NCBI GenBank assembly: GCA_019187225.1
Contig: JABAQQ010000029.1
Coordinates: forward strand, 1 to 64,000
Direction of reading: 5' to 3'
DNA: 64,000 nucleotides
Origin: Saprospiraceae bacterium
GTDB taxonomy: Bacteria; Bacteroidota; Bacteroidia; Chitinophagales; Saprospiraceae
Part shown: piece by piece, positions 23,161-34,400 of the stretch
Numbering within the stretch: position 1 is the first letter of the stretch
Layout: each line of letters starts with the position of its first letter
Translations under genes and position numbers: made by a program
The notes under the pieces: generated by a model
Databases searched by the model: none
Seen by the model: the letters and a program-made list of their open reading frames with translations, nothing else
Told to the model about the DNA's origin: nothing

Positions 23161-25974
23161 TCACCACCAGTTATTTTTGTTCAATTTGTTTTCGTAACCG
23201 CGCATATTGTAACTGGCGCTTAGCATGAAATAACGCGCCAGTGTGGGGGCTATGTTGCGGACAACGTAATTCTGTGTGCCGTTTTGCGTGATGCTGATGC
23301 GGCGGTCGAGCAGGTCGAAAACGGCGAGGCGCAGTTCGAGCCGGTTTTCCTTGCCTATCAGCCGGCGCACCGAGGCATTCCAGATCGGCACATCACGGTC
23401 GAATCCGTAGCGGTCGTTGCGGTAAATATTGTAATTGAAATTGCTCTCCAGGAAGAATTTATTCGCGAATTGCCACTTGGTGGAAGCATTCACGCCGTAG
23501 TTCCGGATCTTTTGGTTTTGCTCTTCCTGTATGGAGTAGGTGATGTTGTTGGGATTGATATAAGCCCCTGCTCCAAAAATGAGTTTGTTGCCTGGCGTAA
23601 AATTCAACCCCGCATTGAGCCGGTAGCCTCTGTTGCGGGTTTCGTTTTCTTCACCGTTGACAAAAGCGGGGGTGTTTCCGAAGTTCAGGCTTCCGTTGAG
23701 GTTCATCGTCAGTTTGGTCTTGACAATAGGAAAATTGGACCACAGGTACATGTTGAATTCTTGTCCGCCCGAAACATTTTCAGGTCGGGAAGTCGTGCGT
23801 ATTCCCACACTGTCGAGGGCCTCGATCGTTTGACTGTACACGATCTGATTGTCGTACAGGTTCAGATTGGAGCCTATGCCGATGCTGCTCATATTGGCTG
23901 GGTTCCAGCGATTGAGATTGAGTTCGATACTGTGATTGCGCTCGGGGTCGAGGTTTGGATTGCCCTCCGTCCGGAAAAGGGGGTTGTTTTGGTTGGGTAC
24001 CGGCTGAAGGTCGTTGGGTTGGGGTTCGCGAACGTTGTATCCGTAGTTGGTGTGCAGCCAGATATTGTTCTTGAACTCATAACTGAGACCGATGTTCGGC
24101 GTCCAGTTCAGGAAATCGCGGTCAATGGGGTCTGCGATCAGGGGCGCGTTGCGGTCGCGGGAGTATTCGCCGCCCAGACTCAGTTGCTGCGCCGCGAGGC
24201 CGACCGAAACGTTCAGCCCTTCATTGGAATAACGGATGCTGGAGCCGACGCGGTTGTAGAGAATGTCGTAGTGGTAAAAAATACTCAGGCTGTCTATGCG
24301 CTGTCCGTTGTTTTCGGGGTCAGCTACCTGGCGGTCCACTTCGTTGCTGGAAGTACTGAAATTGTAAAACGTTTCCCAGTACCATTTTTTCGACAGCGGT
24401 TCGGTGAACAACAGACTCGATTTCAACTGCATTGCCCGGTTTTCATTGGCATTCAACTGGCGGATCTGCTCGGTAAAAGTATTGGCGTCGAAGAAGCGGT
24501 TGATCGAGAACGTGTTTTCGGAGCCGTCCGTCCGGTTGTGGTTGTAACCGGCGCTGGCAGCGAAGGAGCGGCCTTTTTTCCGGAAGCGGTGGCGGAAAAT
24601 GGCAGCACTGGTCATTCGCCACGAATCGAGGTCGTTGTCCTGCTCCATCTGCAGGCGATTGGTGGTAGCACCGTTCTCCAGGAAGAACAACTGGGATTGA
24701 CCGGTGGTCGCGTCATTGTGGCTGAGTCTGCCTTGCGCCTTGATGATGAGGAGGTTGTTGGAGTCGAGGTCTTTTTCGAAGCGGGTATTGAGGCTGTGGT
24801 TCTGCCGGAAATCCGTTTTTTGGGTCGTATCGGAGTTGAAAAACGAAGTCCCTTCGGCGAAAGTCTGGCGGTCGGTGAACTGGTCGAGTTGAAGATCCGT
24901 CTGGTTATAGAAATAACTGACGTTGAACTTGGCTTTTTTGTTGTCGAAATTGTAGTTGGCGCCGCCGCCGTAGTTTTCGGTAAAGCCGCGTCCGTCGAAG
25001 TTGTTGAGCGGCGAATCGTCGCCGCCGAAGACAAAATAGCGCCCGCCGCCGTTGTTGAACCCGAAGTCGCCGTTGTCGAAATCGCTGAATGTGCTCTGGC
25101 CCTTGAACTCGCCGTAATCCTCCCAGTTCACGCCCGTCTGGTTGATGTTGTTGCCGTAGCCGATAAAGGAAAGTTGCTCCTTTTGGTTGAAGCGGTTGTA
25201 GTTGCCGCGCGCCGCCCAGCGGTCTTCGTTGCCCAATGCCCCTGTCAATTTTCCGAACGAACCTTTTTTGTATTCATCTTTCAACTCCAGGTTCATCGCC
25301 TTTTCTTTTTTGCCGTCGTCCACGCCGGTGAGTTTGGCTTGTTCCGATTGTTCGTTGTACACCTGCACTTTGGAAAGCGTTTCGGCGCCGAGGTTTTTGG
25401 TCGCTGCCTTGGGGTCGTCGCCGAAAAAGGTTTTGCCGTCCACATACACGCGTTTCACGTCCTTGCCCTGCGCTTTGATGTTGCCGTCGCCGTCCACCTC
25501 GATGCCGGGAAGTCGCCGCAACAGATCCTCGACGGTGGAGCCGGGCGGCACTTTGAACGATGAGGCGTCGTATTCGATGGTATCGCCCCGGATGCTGAGC
25601 GTGGCCTTGGCAGCTTTGACCACCACTTCGAGCAATTCAGTGGTGATCGGTTTGATCCACAGCGTGCCCAGGTCGTTCACAGCAGTGGCCGACGGCTCCA
25701 GGCGCATTTGAAGAGGCAGGTAACCGACGTACGACACTTTGAGCAAATAGGCCTGATTTTTTACATTTTTCAATTGAAAAAAACCCTTTTCATCACCGCG
25801 CGTGAAATTGACAAGCGTGGAGTCCGATGGATTCAGCAGCATGACCGTCGGGAGCACCACTTCGTCGCCGGAAGTATCGGCGACAATACCTTTGATCGTG
25901 ACGCGGGAAGGATTTTGTGCTGAAAGTATGGCGCTGAAAAACAGCAGAGCGGGAAGCAAAAGGCGTTTTTGCAT
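23161..25974 (-). CDS. Outer-membrane beta-barrel protein (TonB-receptor-like, OMP_b-brl_3)
   Basis: A 937-residue protein starting MQKRLLLPALLFFSAILSAQ (signal peptide; the frame upstream of this ATG is open but unlike any signal). A carboxypeptidase-regulatory-like domain (about 25-110, VTIKGIVADTSGDEVVLPTVML) leads into a plug-like domain (KVPPGSTVEDLLRRLPGIEVDGDGNIKAQGKDVKRVYVDGKTFFGDDPKAATKNL split over about 145-200). A long barrel rich in asparagine and aromatic residues ends GYENKLNKNNWW. This is the OMP_b-brl_3 type, often paired with GLPGLI proteins. The substrate is unknown. Confidence 0.9.
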   Translation of the reverse strand: MQKRLLLPALLFFSAILSAQNPSRVTIKGIVADTSGDEVVLPTVMLLNPSDSTLVNFTRGDEKGFFQLKNVKNQAYLLKVSYVGYLPLQMRLEPSATAVNDLGTLWIKPITTELLEVVVKAAKATLSIRGDTIEYDASSFKVPPGSTVEDLLRRLPGIEVDGDGNIKAQGKDVKRVYVDGKTFFGDDPKAATKNLGAETLSKVQVYNEQSEQAKLTGVDDGKKEKAMNLELKDEYKKGSFGKLTGALGNEDRWAARGNYNRFNQKEQLSFIGYGNNINQTGVNWEDYGEFKGQSTFSDFDNGDFGFNNGGGRYFVFGGDDSPLNNFDGRGFTENYGGGANYNFDNKKAKFNVSYFYNQTDLQLDQFTDRQTFAEGTSFFNSDTTQKTDFRQNHSLNTRFEKDLDSNNLLIIKAQGRLSHNDATTGQSQLFFLENGATTNRLQMEQDNDLDSWRMTSAAIFRHRFRKKGRSFAASAGYNHNRTDGSENTFSINRFFDANTFTEQIRQLNANENRAMQLKSSLLFTEPLSKKWYWETFYNFSTSSNEVDRQVADPENNGQRIDSLSIFYHYDILYNRVGSSIRYSNEGLNVSVGLAAQQLSLGGEYSRDRNAPLIADPIDRDFLNWTPNIGLSYEFKNNIWLHTNYGYNVREPQPNDLQPVPNQNNPLFRTEGNPNLDPERNHSIELNLNRWNPANMSSIGIGSNLNLYDNQIVYSQTIEALDSVGIRTTSRPENVSGGQEFNMYLWSNFPIVKTKLTMNLNGSLNFGNTPAFVNGEENETRNRGYRLNAGLNFTPGNKLIFGAGAYINPNNITYSIQEEQNQKIRNYGVNASTKWQFANKFFLESNFNYNIYRNDRYGFDRDVPIWNASVRRLIGKENRLELRLAVFDLLDRRISITQNGTQNYVVRNIAPTLARYFMLSASYNMRGYENKLNKNNWW

Positions 25975-26271
25975 GAGAGGTCGTTGAGTAGTTCCAATGT
26001 TTATTAAGCGGGACGAAAATATATTCGTTAGTACACAAGGTGCGGGCACTTAGACAAAAACGACCGGGCAGACTGCGAATGCTGCCATACAGGTTATAAA
26101 AACCATTGGTCGAGAACGCCGTTACAGAAAAAACCATCTGAATTCTTCCTTCACCCTGGCCTTTTTCTCAGGTGCCAAACCGGCAGCAAATGCTGCTCCG
26201 CGCGCCGTAAATAAAATTGACGGATAATGACTTTATCCAGCGTACGGAGGTTGCATCACCGGTCATATACA
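25975..26271. other. Intergenic region upstream of the outer-membrane barrel gene
   Basis: About 300 bp between the barrel gene's start and the end of the CHAT gene. I see no TAnnTTTG box, hairpin-plus-T-run or repeat array here. Confidence 0.3.
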
Positions 26272-29094
26272 TCAGGCGGCATCGCGAAACTTTTTTTCAG
26301 AGAAAAACGAAGGGGCCAACCATTGCACCAATACCGCAAGCAGGAACAGCCCGCCAACCGCATAAAACCATACAGAAAGGTTGTTTTTTTCAAACACTAC
26401 CCTGCCATCCACGCCGGTCAGTGTAAAGGCGGCCCAGTGAAACGGCGCTTTGCGGGCGTCGGGCAAAGAGGACGCGAGGTAGCGGAGCTTGGCTTGGCGG
26501 AGCGCCTCGGCCTTGGGCAAACCTGCGTCCAGGCTTTCATAAAAAGCGGAAAAAAGGTCAGCGGTAGAGCGCTCATTCACCTGCCAGTGGCTTGCCACAA
26601 GGCTCCGCGCGCCCGCGTAGGCGAACGCCCGCGCCAGGCTGAGCACGCCCTCGCCTTCGGCAAAACGCCCGGCGCCCGTCTCGCAGGCGCTGAGCGACAC
26701 GAGCGAAGCGTGGAGGCGTTGGGCATAAATTTCCGGTAGGGTCAGCCGCCGGTCGTACAATTCGATGCCGGGCACGTCGCGCCCTCCGGCGTCGGCGTGG
26801 GTAGAGAGGTGCAGCGCGTTATAGCGCGGGGCGCTTTTTAAAAATTCGGTCGTGGTCGCTTCCGCTCCGTTCAGTACCGCAGCGCCGGCGGACTCCGGCG
26901 CGTCGCGGAGGCTGTTGGGCAAAACGGCAAGACCGTCGCGGGCGGCATCGGCAAAAGGGGCAATATGAAGCAACCCGTTCTTCGGCGGCTTGCCCGTTTC
27001 GGGCAAGGTCAGCAAGGTGGCCGACCAAACGTATTGCACGGTTTTCGAGCGCAATAGATACGGCGCGGTGCCGTAACTGCCCGTATGCGGCGCGGTCAGC
27101 AGCGCCTCGAAAGGCAGGTAACACAACAACCCGTCGGGGGCGATGACAAGGGACCGGTCGGGGGCCAGGAACGTATCGGGAAACAGTTTTTGAAATAAAG
27201 TGTGGCTTGCCGTAAAGCACGAAGTGGGATCGCTCTGTTGCGCATTTTTATCGGCCAACGTGGTCAGAAAACCGGAAAGCGTCCGCGCCAGCAAGCTATC
27301 ACGCTTGACTTCAAACGCCGTTATGCCATGGCGACGCACCGCCGCGCACAAGTAGCGGTCGCCCGCGTCGTACCAAGAAAACAAAATGGTGGTATCTGGC
27401 AGCGCAGCCTGAATGACCGATAAGTTGGCTGTCAGATCGGCCTGGTTATATTGACGGAACTGGGGGTACTGTTTTTTCAACCCGGTGAGCAAATCATCAT
27501 ACGCTTTTTGCTGCCGGAACGCGATGTCTTTCGCGTGTACTATCGCTGTCGAATCGCCGCTTAATTCTTTCTCTTTCAGGTCTATTGCGGCGATGGCAGC
27601 TTCGAGTCGCAGGTTGTTCTCTTTTTCCAGCAGGGAATCGGGGATGCCCGTGAGGGCCAGCGCGCGTTGCTGTTGCAGCGCGTCGCCGAGTGCCTGGGCT
27701 TTCGATTGCTCGATGAAGGCGAAGAGGCGGGCGAGCTGGTTGTTGTCGCCGGTTTCTTTCCAGAGTTGCCAGAGGTTGAGCGCAGCGGCATCATACGCCG
27801 CACGATTGCTGGCGGCAAGGGCGAATTTGTCGGCGTCGTTGCCGTAGGTGCGGCGCAATCTGGCGGCGACGGCGAAGGAGAGATCAAAGCAGTGGGCAGC
27901 GTTGAGGCGCAAATCTGTCATTCCATTGCCGGGAACCCCTGCAACGGCCTTTTTCAACAGCGCCTGCGCCTTCGCCGCAGCGGCGCGCAGGGCCTGCGAT
28001 TCGAGTCCGGCGTCTTCTACCGGCGGATTGTCGCCGGGGTTCAGGCTGTTGAAGTTGGGAAACGCCTGAACGAGGGCTTTTTGATAAAACGCTAACGCCC
28101 TGTCGGTCTGCCGCTGTTGTTCGTAAAAAAGCCCGGTTTCGACGTAGAGTTTTGCCATTTCGCGGCTTTTGCCGGAGTAGAATTTTTTGCCTTCGGCTTC
28201 GGCCTGCCGGAAATAGGATTCGGCCTGGCGGGGGTTATTTTGGAGGGCGGCGATTTCGGCGAGGGCGGCGAACGCACGGATGCGGTTGTCGCCTTTTGAA
28301 GGTATTTCCTGGTAATATTTCAAGGCATCGAGAGTATGAGTCCGGGCTGCCGCCCAATCATTGCGATGTAAGGCAAGGGCAGCGCCCACATCGTTCAGGG
28401 ATGCAATGTTCGACGGCGATTTTTGGAATTCGGCGCACCCTAGCTTATAGTATCGTTCGGCAGCCTCAAAACTGTCCAGGAAGATATACGATTTGGCTAA
28501 TTGAGCATATACGCCTGCATTTTGAGATCGCGAGGTATCGGCGCGCAAGGCCGCTTCAAAGTAAGGTATAGACTGGCGATCATTGGAATAACGGAGCAAT
28601 ATCTGAGCAACATTTTTATAGGCATAAGCCAGACTCTGACCTTTGAATTTATTTTTTTCGTATATCCGTATAGCAGCCTGATAAGCTTGCAACGCATCGC
28701 CATATTCTTGCAGCATACGGGATTGAAATGCTTCCCATCCCAAAATATTTGCCGCTATAATCGTATTGCCCATTCCTCCGTTTTGCAGAGTGACGAATGC
28801 CTGCCTGAGCCGTTGCCTGGCCTGGGTATGGTCTTGCAATTCTGTGAGCGCGTCCGCAGCAATTATAGTATAGTCCGTAAATTTTTCCCACTCCCCCCGG
28901 TCGGCACTGGCCGATATGGCCGGATCGGCCAGACGGAGCACTTCTCCATATTTTTTCTCCTCCATCAGGCCAGCGACCCGCATTTTAAGTGTATCGGGAT
29001 CTGGTGTGGTTTGGGAAAATATTATAGGAAAAAACAAGAAACATCCCAATATCAGGACGGCAGTCAGCGAGCGTCTCATTTTGAAATTTTGCAA
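26272..29094 (-). CDS. CHAT-domain protease with TPR repeats, exported and membrane-anchored
   Basis: A 940-residue protein. Signal sequence (about 8-28, TAVLILGCFLFFPIIF), a run of tetratricopeptide-type helices (about 30-350, e.g. AYAYKNVAQILLRYSNDRQSIPYFEAALRAD), a helical linker (KALALFAFIEQSKAQALGDALQQQRAL type), then a CHAT domain (about 640-900). The caspase-like dyad is His766 in LHLSTHADAGG and Cys804 in LSACETGAGR. The domain ends RSLVASHWQVNERSTADLFSAFY. One membrane helix (about 912-931) precedes a short basic tail. CHAT proteases (separase/caspase relatives) cut partner proteins in several prokaryotic systems; the target is unknown. The two upstream genes on the same strand encode large surface proteins and are candidate partners. 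Confidence 0.88.
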   Translation of the reverse strand: MQNFKMRRSLTAVLILGCFLFFPIIFSQTTPDPDTLKMRVAGLMEEKKYGEVLRLADPAISASADRGEWEKFTDYTIIAADALTELQDHTQARQRLRQAFVTLQNGGMGNTIIAANILGWEAFQSRMLQEYGDALQAYQAAIRIYEKNKFKGQSLAYAYKNVAQILLRYSNDRQSIPYFEAALRADTSRSQNAGVYAQLAKSYIFLDSFEAAERYYKLGCAEFQKSPSNIASLNDVGAALALHRNDWAAARTHTLDALKYYQEIPSKGDNRIRAFAALAEIAALQNNPRQAESYFRQAEAEGKKFYSGKSREMAKLYVETGLFYEQQRQTDRALAFYQKALVQAFPNFNSLNPGDNPPVEDAGLESQALRAAAAKAQALLKKAVAGVPGNGMTDLRLNAAHCFDLSFAVAARLRRTYGNDADKFALAASNRAAYDAAALNLWQLWKETGDNNQLARLFAFIEQSKAQALGDALQQQRALALTGIPDSLLEKENNLRLEAAIAAIDLKEKELSGDSTAIVHAKDIAFRQQKAYDDLLTGLKKQYPQFRQYNQADLTANLSVIQAALPDTTILFSWYDAGDRYLCAAVRRHGITAFEVKRDSLLARTLSGFLTTLADKNAQQSDPTSCFTASHTLFQKLFPDTFLAPDRSLVIAPDGLLCYLPFEALLTAPHTGSYGTAPYLLRSKTVQYVWSATLLTLPETGKPPKNGLLHIAPFADAARDGLAVLPNSLRDAPESAGAAVLNGAEATTTEFLKSAPRYNALHLSTHADAGGRDVPGIELYDRRLTLPEIYAQRLHASLVSLSACETGAGRFAEGEGVLSLARAFAYAGARSLVASHWQVNERSTADLFSAFYESLDAGLPKAEALRQAKLRYLASSLPDARKAPFHWAAFTLTGVDGRVVFEKNNLSVWFYAVGGLFLLAVLVQWLAPSFFSEKKFRDAA

Positions 29095-29115
29095 TTGAAT
29101 GATACGCCCGCAATT

Positions 29116-31230
29116 TTATGGTTTTTTTATAATCTTCCAAACAATAACTGATACGACTGCCAAGGCAAGCGCACCTATCAGGTAACCAATTAAAGATCTA
29201 TTGCAGTTGGCTTTTTGAGGATAAAACACCTTAGTACAGCCGTTGGCATCTGTAACTGTCGCTTTTACCGTAGTTTTGTTTCTTAATCCGAGCAATACCG
29301 GCCCCGATGCGGTTTGGGTTTGCCCCTGCTGATCTTGGTAAATCCAGTTTACAGTATAAGGTGGAGTCCCCCCTGATATAACCAGGTTTGCTTTACAATC
29401 TGTAGGCGCATCGTCTACTTGCAAAGGCGACGGTTCTTGAATAATAAATTTTTGTTCCAACGTGCATCCGGTGCTAAGGTCTGTCACGCCAAAATGATAT
29501 TCGGTCTGACCGGATTGATAAGGCATCGAGCAAGTGACCCCTGTGACATTGCACAAGTGCCATTGCAACTGAGAAGGAGTACCTTCATAGCCGCTGACAG
29601 TCGCTGTCAGTTGGCCGCTACCGCCGCCCGCGCAAAGGCCCCCGGTAATTTGAGGAACAATTTCCATGTCAAGGTTACAAAGATTGAATGCCCCGACGTG
29701 AATGACCATGTACCGGCAAGGATCATCTGAAGATGCCACCAACGTATATTCCCGGTGCTTCAAATCGGTTAGTCCGGGATTCTTTATCGCTGCATTGTTC
29801 AAACCTTCCGACGGATACCAGTGATAACGATCATGATCACCAATCCACAGAGCCAATGCATCCGATAAAATATTATTTCCCAAAATAAACGTGTCGGTTA
29901 CCGTCGTATCGGGGGCAACTACAGAACACTCGAGGCAATTAGTGCAATTGATATGGGCTGTGGCAAGGGAAGTATTGATAGGCGGGTTGCAATCAAAGAA
30001 CACTTTGGCTCGATTCAAAATTGCATTGCAATATGCCTGACTCGACTCAATCTGACATCTGAAAGTAAAAGTGGCTTTAGTAGCATCTTCGTCGAACAAT
30101 GTGCCATAGCCCGGCTCATTCAAGCCATGCAATTGTAAATTGGGGAAATCGAACACCACCGTCCGCTCGTCCGGGTCAGAACTTTCCCAGGAAACTGAGG
30201 GTTGCTGCGGGGTGTCCCAACTGAGCATAGTCGGGATAGACCGCTCCAAATACTTATCCAGTTCATCCAAGACCTTAACAGAAGAGGTCATGCCCGGCCC
30301 ATCGTTCTGGAAAGTCACAGTAAAATCTACATATTGGGCATCTTCGCAAATATGGGATTGAATCGCAAATTTTTTATTAGGGTCATGTGAAAGGGTAATT
30401 TGCTGAGCAGTGAGTTCGTCCGAGTCCGTAATGGTAGTGATGTCGGAGCATGCACCCACCGAAGTGGTCCATTCAGCGGAAAAGTCTACCTTAGGTTTTG
30501 TCTCCATGATGGTCCCCGATGCAAGGTCATTAGTCCTGAACCGCAGGAATATACTGCGCTGTTCTTGTTGTGCCAATTGCTCAAAACTTACTGTGAGAGT
30601 CCCGGAATTATTAATAGCAGACGTTGTGGCCGAAGGAGGAGTTTCCTTGTTATTGTCAGTGTGAAATAAATCAATACCCTCATAGGTCATGACATCTTTA
30701 TCAAAATAAAAATTCAAAGTGCCATCCAGCGCGGCCCGGCAATTCGGTTGATTGTGAGCATAAGTAATGATGTATGTAATAATGTCATTTTTCTTCGGGT
30801 CACGGGTGCTTTGCAGTCGCACGGCGTCGTTGCCCATGATTACCGAAATAGGGGACTGAGTGGACACATTTCCTGAACTAACCGTAACAGTTCTGTAAAG
30901 CGCTTTAGGCGGTTTATCGTTGTCATCATAAGTTGGAGTTATCTCCGCATAAGCTTGGTAAGTACCTGCAGCACTGTAAGTAAAAGTCATGGCATCAAAA
31001 TCCGCTTTGCTGCCTTTCCAAAAAGTGCCGTCACCTAAGCTGAGAAAGACCTGCCAGTTGTCATCCCCTTCGCTCCCCTGAGCATCGAGATTTGATCCGA
31101 AATCAAATTGGTAAGTCAGGGAGGTGGGGTTGGAGTACTGTAAATCCGGGTCGTAGAGAAAAAATGAAAAGCATATTGCCGTAATTCCCCATGCCAATGA
31201 AACAACGAAAAAAGATTTAACCGCCTTCAT
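29116..31230 (-). CDS. Surface protein with PKD-like, DUF11/DUF7619-like and SprB-like domains and a C-terminal membrane helix
   Basis: A 704-residue protein starting MKAVKSFFVVSLAWGITAICF. After the signal there is a PKD-like domain (about 45-115, SLGDGTFW...FTYSAAGTYQAYAEITP), a DUF11/DUF7619-like region (about 150-420, with LSHDPNKKFAIQSHICEDAQYVDF, TVTFQNDGPG and NRAKVFFDCNPPINTS), then a cysteine-containing region and two SprB-like repeats (QITGGLCAGGGSGQLTATVSGYEG; PTDCKANLVISGGTPPYTVNW). A single membrane helix (YLIGALALAVVSVIVWKI) and lysines end the protein, so it appears held in the inner membrane instead of using a T9SS tail. Its end is 21 bp from the CHAT gene, suggesting co-transcription. 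Confidence 0.75.
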   Translation of the reverse strand: MKAVKSFFVVSLAWGITAICFSFFLYDPDLQYSNPTSLTYQFDFGSNLDAQGSEGDDNWQVFLSLGDGTFWKGSKADFDAMTFTYSAAGTYQAYAEITPTYDDNDKPPKALYRTVTVSSGNVSTQSPISVIMGNDAVRLQSTRDPKKNDIITYIITYAHNQPNCRAALDGTLNFYFDKDVMTYEGIDLFHTDNNKETPPSATTSAINNSGTLTVSFEQLAQQEQRSIFLRFRTNDLASGTIMETKPKVDFSAEWTTSVGACSDITTITDSDELTAQQITLSHDPNKKFAIQSHICEDAQYVDFTVTFQNDGPGMTSSVKVLDELDKYLERSIPTMLSWDTPQQPSVSWESSDPDERTVVFDFPNLQLHGLNEPGYGTLFDEDATKATFTFRCQIESSQAYCNAILNRAKVFFDCNPPINTSLATAHINCTNCLECSVVAPDTTVTDTFILGNNILSDALALWIGDHDRYHWYPSEGLNNAAIKNPGLTDLKHREYTLVASSDDPCRYMVIHVGAFNLCNLDMEIVPQITGGLCAGGGSGQLTATVSGYEGTPSQLQWHLCNVTGVTCSMPYQSGQTEYHFGVTDLSTGCTLEQKFIIQEPSPLQVDDAPTDCKANLVISGGTPPYTVNWIYQDQQGQTQTASGPVLLGLRNKTTVKATVTDANGCTKVFYPQKANCNRSLIGYLIGALALAVVSVIVWKIIKKP

Positions 31231-31441
31231 AGTATCTCTGATTTTTTGAAATAAAAAAATATTACATTGAAAAGCCAAAAGTTGAAAAAACAATTCATTC
31301 CCGAAAGAAAAAAGTTCCAAACCGGCATTCAGCCGACATTTTTTTCGATAAAATCCACGAAACGGGAAATTTGTTACCCTTAAAAAAGCATTTGCTTCGA
31401 TTGAATGCCGGTATTGTGTGGAAGTTCGCCGTTCACAGCCA

Positions 31442-34400
31442 CTATTGCCGGATAATTTTAGCAGTGGCAGTCACTTGCCCGGCTGTTGTCATTTTGACCA
31501 GATACAAACCGGCAGGCATATCTTCCAGGTCAATATCCCGCTCCTGTGTGCCCCGGGGAATCGTACTTCGGTACAATACGCTGCCCTGCATATCCATCAG
31601 TTCCAGCAATGCGTCCTGCCTTGCGGGGCGTGTCAGCCGCAGCGTGCAGATTCCGGTCGTCGGATTGGGTTGGACAAACAAGACCTGCGGCCCGGCAGGA
31701 ATATGGGTAGCCACGGATGCCAGCACGAGTGTTTCGGCGGTATTGGTCGGGACGACCGGGTTGGCGTCGAAATAGATGCCCGCGCGATTCGGAACGACCG
31801 TACCCGGCGGGAGACCCGGTTGAAGTTGTATCGCGAATTGCACAAAACCCTGGCTCTCAGTGAAATTTGTAGTGCTGTCGGGCAGCGCGATGTCGTCGAA
31901 CGTGAATTGAAGCAGGCCGGTCTCGCTGTTGAGCACCACATAATACGGATGACTCGAGCCCAGCGGTCGCAGGGTCGTCCAGTCGAGGTCGGCACTCAAG
32001 ATGTCGCGCAGGCGCACGAGAAAGGCCGTGTCGTTGCCGGTGTTTTGAAAACGGATAGTGTAGATGAGTTCATGACCTTCCGGCGAATAATCTTTCGGCA
32101 CCGTCGGACGATCCACCATTTTGTCGTTCGGGTCGAAGGAACATCGGATTTCGGTAAGGTAAGCAGTTGCATCTGAGAAAGTATAACTTCCGTCCGGCTC
32201 ATCCAGCCAGGTAAATGCCCGCAAGTGGATGGTGTCGCCGGCCGAGCCATTGATTTTGAGTACTAATTTGATTTTCCTCAATGCGAAAGGCTGAATGGTA
32301 TCGAAATTCCACCACAGTGTATCGCCGGTGGTCGCTGTCGGTATTGGTTGGGAAGAGATAAAAGAAACCATATCATCCAATACTAAAGCGACGCGACCGG
32401 CCGCTTCATTGCAACTGCGGTTGACAAGTGAAATCCAGAACGGCACTTCACTGTCACAACGCGGATGCCCTCCTGTTACTATCGGTCGCACATAGCGATT
32501 ATCATTGGTAGGTTTAAATCCAAATTGATAACCACTGAGTGTCGTATCGGCATAAGTCAGGTGGTATTCCGCAGAATCCGTGGTGCGTTCCCAGCAGGAG
32601 TTGGCAAGATAGGAAAGGGTATAATCTCCGGAGGAGACGAAAAATTTGAACGCTCCATTAGAGGCAACAAACGTGCGCAAGCTCGCCGGTTGCAGACTCA
32701 GGCTGATGCCCGCAGCAGGCGGTTCGCCAGGATCCCTGATTTTGTTTTCGTTTTTGTCCCAAAAACAGATACCGCTTATAAAAGGCTCGTTACCCAGGTT
32801 GTCCCACCAGCCCACAGCATAGGCAGAATGCCAGGCAAGCTCCAGGTCGCCGTCGCCGTCGAGATCGGTGGCTTGCAGACCCAAACAATCGGCCGCTTCA
32901 CCGAAATAATGCGCGGCGGCAAATTCGCCGCCTCCGAGGTTTTCATACCAGGCGAATTGCCCCGGTGCATTGAAAAGAGAGTCCACTTCAGAAGCAGTGA
33001 CGATATCGTTGTCGCCATCCTGATCGAAGTCGGCAACCACCGTGCGTACACGTCCTGTCGTATTTGTCGCGATGAGCCTTGGGGAATTGTCGAACAGGAA
33101 GCCGTTGTTTAAATTGACTAACCACTGCATGTTGTTATATTGGTCAACAATAAGTATGTCCAAATCGCCGTCGCTGTCCATATCAGACGGTATGGTCGTG
33201 GGGAAATTGTTTACGCCAATAGTACCGATATATTCCTTACCGGCAATTTCTCCATTGCCGAGGTTGAACTGCAGGTACAGGTAGCCGGTAACCGGATCGA
33301 CAGAAACCATATCCTGGTCGCCATCGGCGTCAAAATCTCCAAAACCAAGCATTTGATATTCAAACGGATCCCAAAAAAAGTACGAAAAATTGCCCGTGCC
33401 ATCATTAACAAACCATCCTGCCAATTGAGAGAAATGATTCCATCCCACCAGGTCAATGTCCTGATCGCCATCCATATCGAGTAAATACCTTACTTCGAAC
33501 ACACTGCTCAATAAAGTTTCCGGGCTGAAATTCCCGGCGCCATCGTTCCAACGTATATACGTGTACCAATCACTATTGACGCGGTGCACGACAAGATCCT
33601 GGTCGCCGTCGTTATCAAGGTCGCCAACAAGGGTTGATTGAAGTGTATCATAGTCGGGTGTCAGAGACTGGAATGCACCGAAGTTCCCGTCGCCGTCGCC
33701 GGCACGCCAGCCCAATATGCCGTCGTAACCGTTTTGGGTGTAAATCACATCCGGTTTGGCATCGCCGTTAAGATCAGTCAATTGAAAACTCTCTACATCG
33801 GTCAGCGTATGGTGTACCCGACGGCGCGATTCGAAAGTGCCATTTCCGTCACTGCGGAACACATAGATGGAAGAAGCAATCTGAAACGTTGCGTCAGAGA
33901 AGCCATCGGCATCCAGATCAGTTGCCTGAGGCCCAAAGAAAGGTGTTTCAACAGTAGTAATTTCGGATTGGATGAATTCGCCGGAGCCGTTATTCTGATT
34001 GGTCCAAGCTGTCAGATGACCACTCCAGTAATTTCCCTGATATATCATTGCCAGCCCCAGAATATCCGGCGCATCGTCACCGTTGACATCTGTTATTGTG
34101 ATAGGATGCGAAATCCCCGATGATATGGAAGGAATAAAAATCGGGATAAATTCCGGGAAATTACCGGCTCCATCGTTTGGCCACCATAACAATTTCGCGT
34201 AAGACAATTGGGGGTAAGGTATCTGGATTGCGCCTATCACGTCGGTGTCGCCGTCGCCGTCCAGGTCGGCGAGTTGAATATCAATGCCGGACTCGGAAAT
34301 ATCGCTCTGAATGCCCACGGCTGCACCAAATACGCCTCCCCCCAGATTAGGGTACCAGCGCAACCAGTTCGGTTCGATCCCAGACACCACGATATCGAGT

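Noticed and set aside
23284-25563. 759-residue plus-strand frame antisense to the outer-membrane barrel gene
   Set aside because: The minus-strand frame has a signal peptide, plug and barrel; the antisense product is valine/glutamate-rich without domains.
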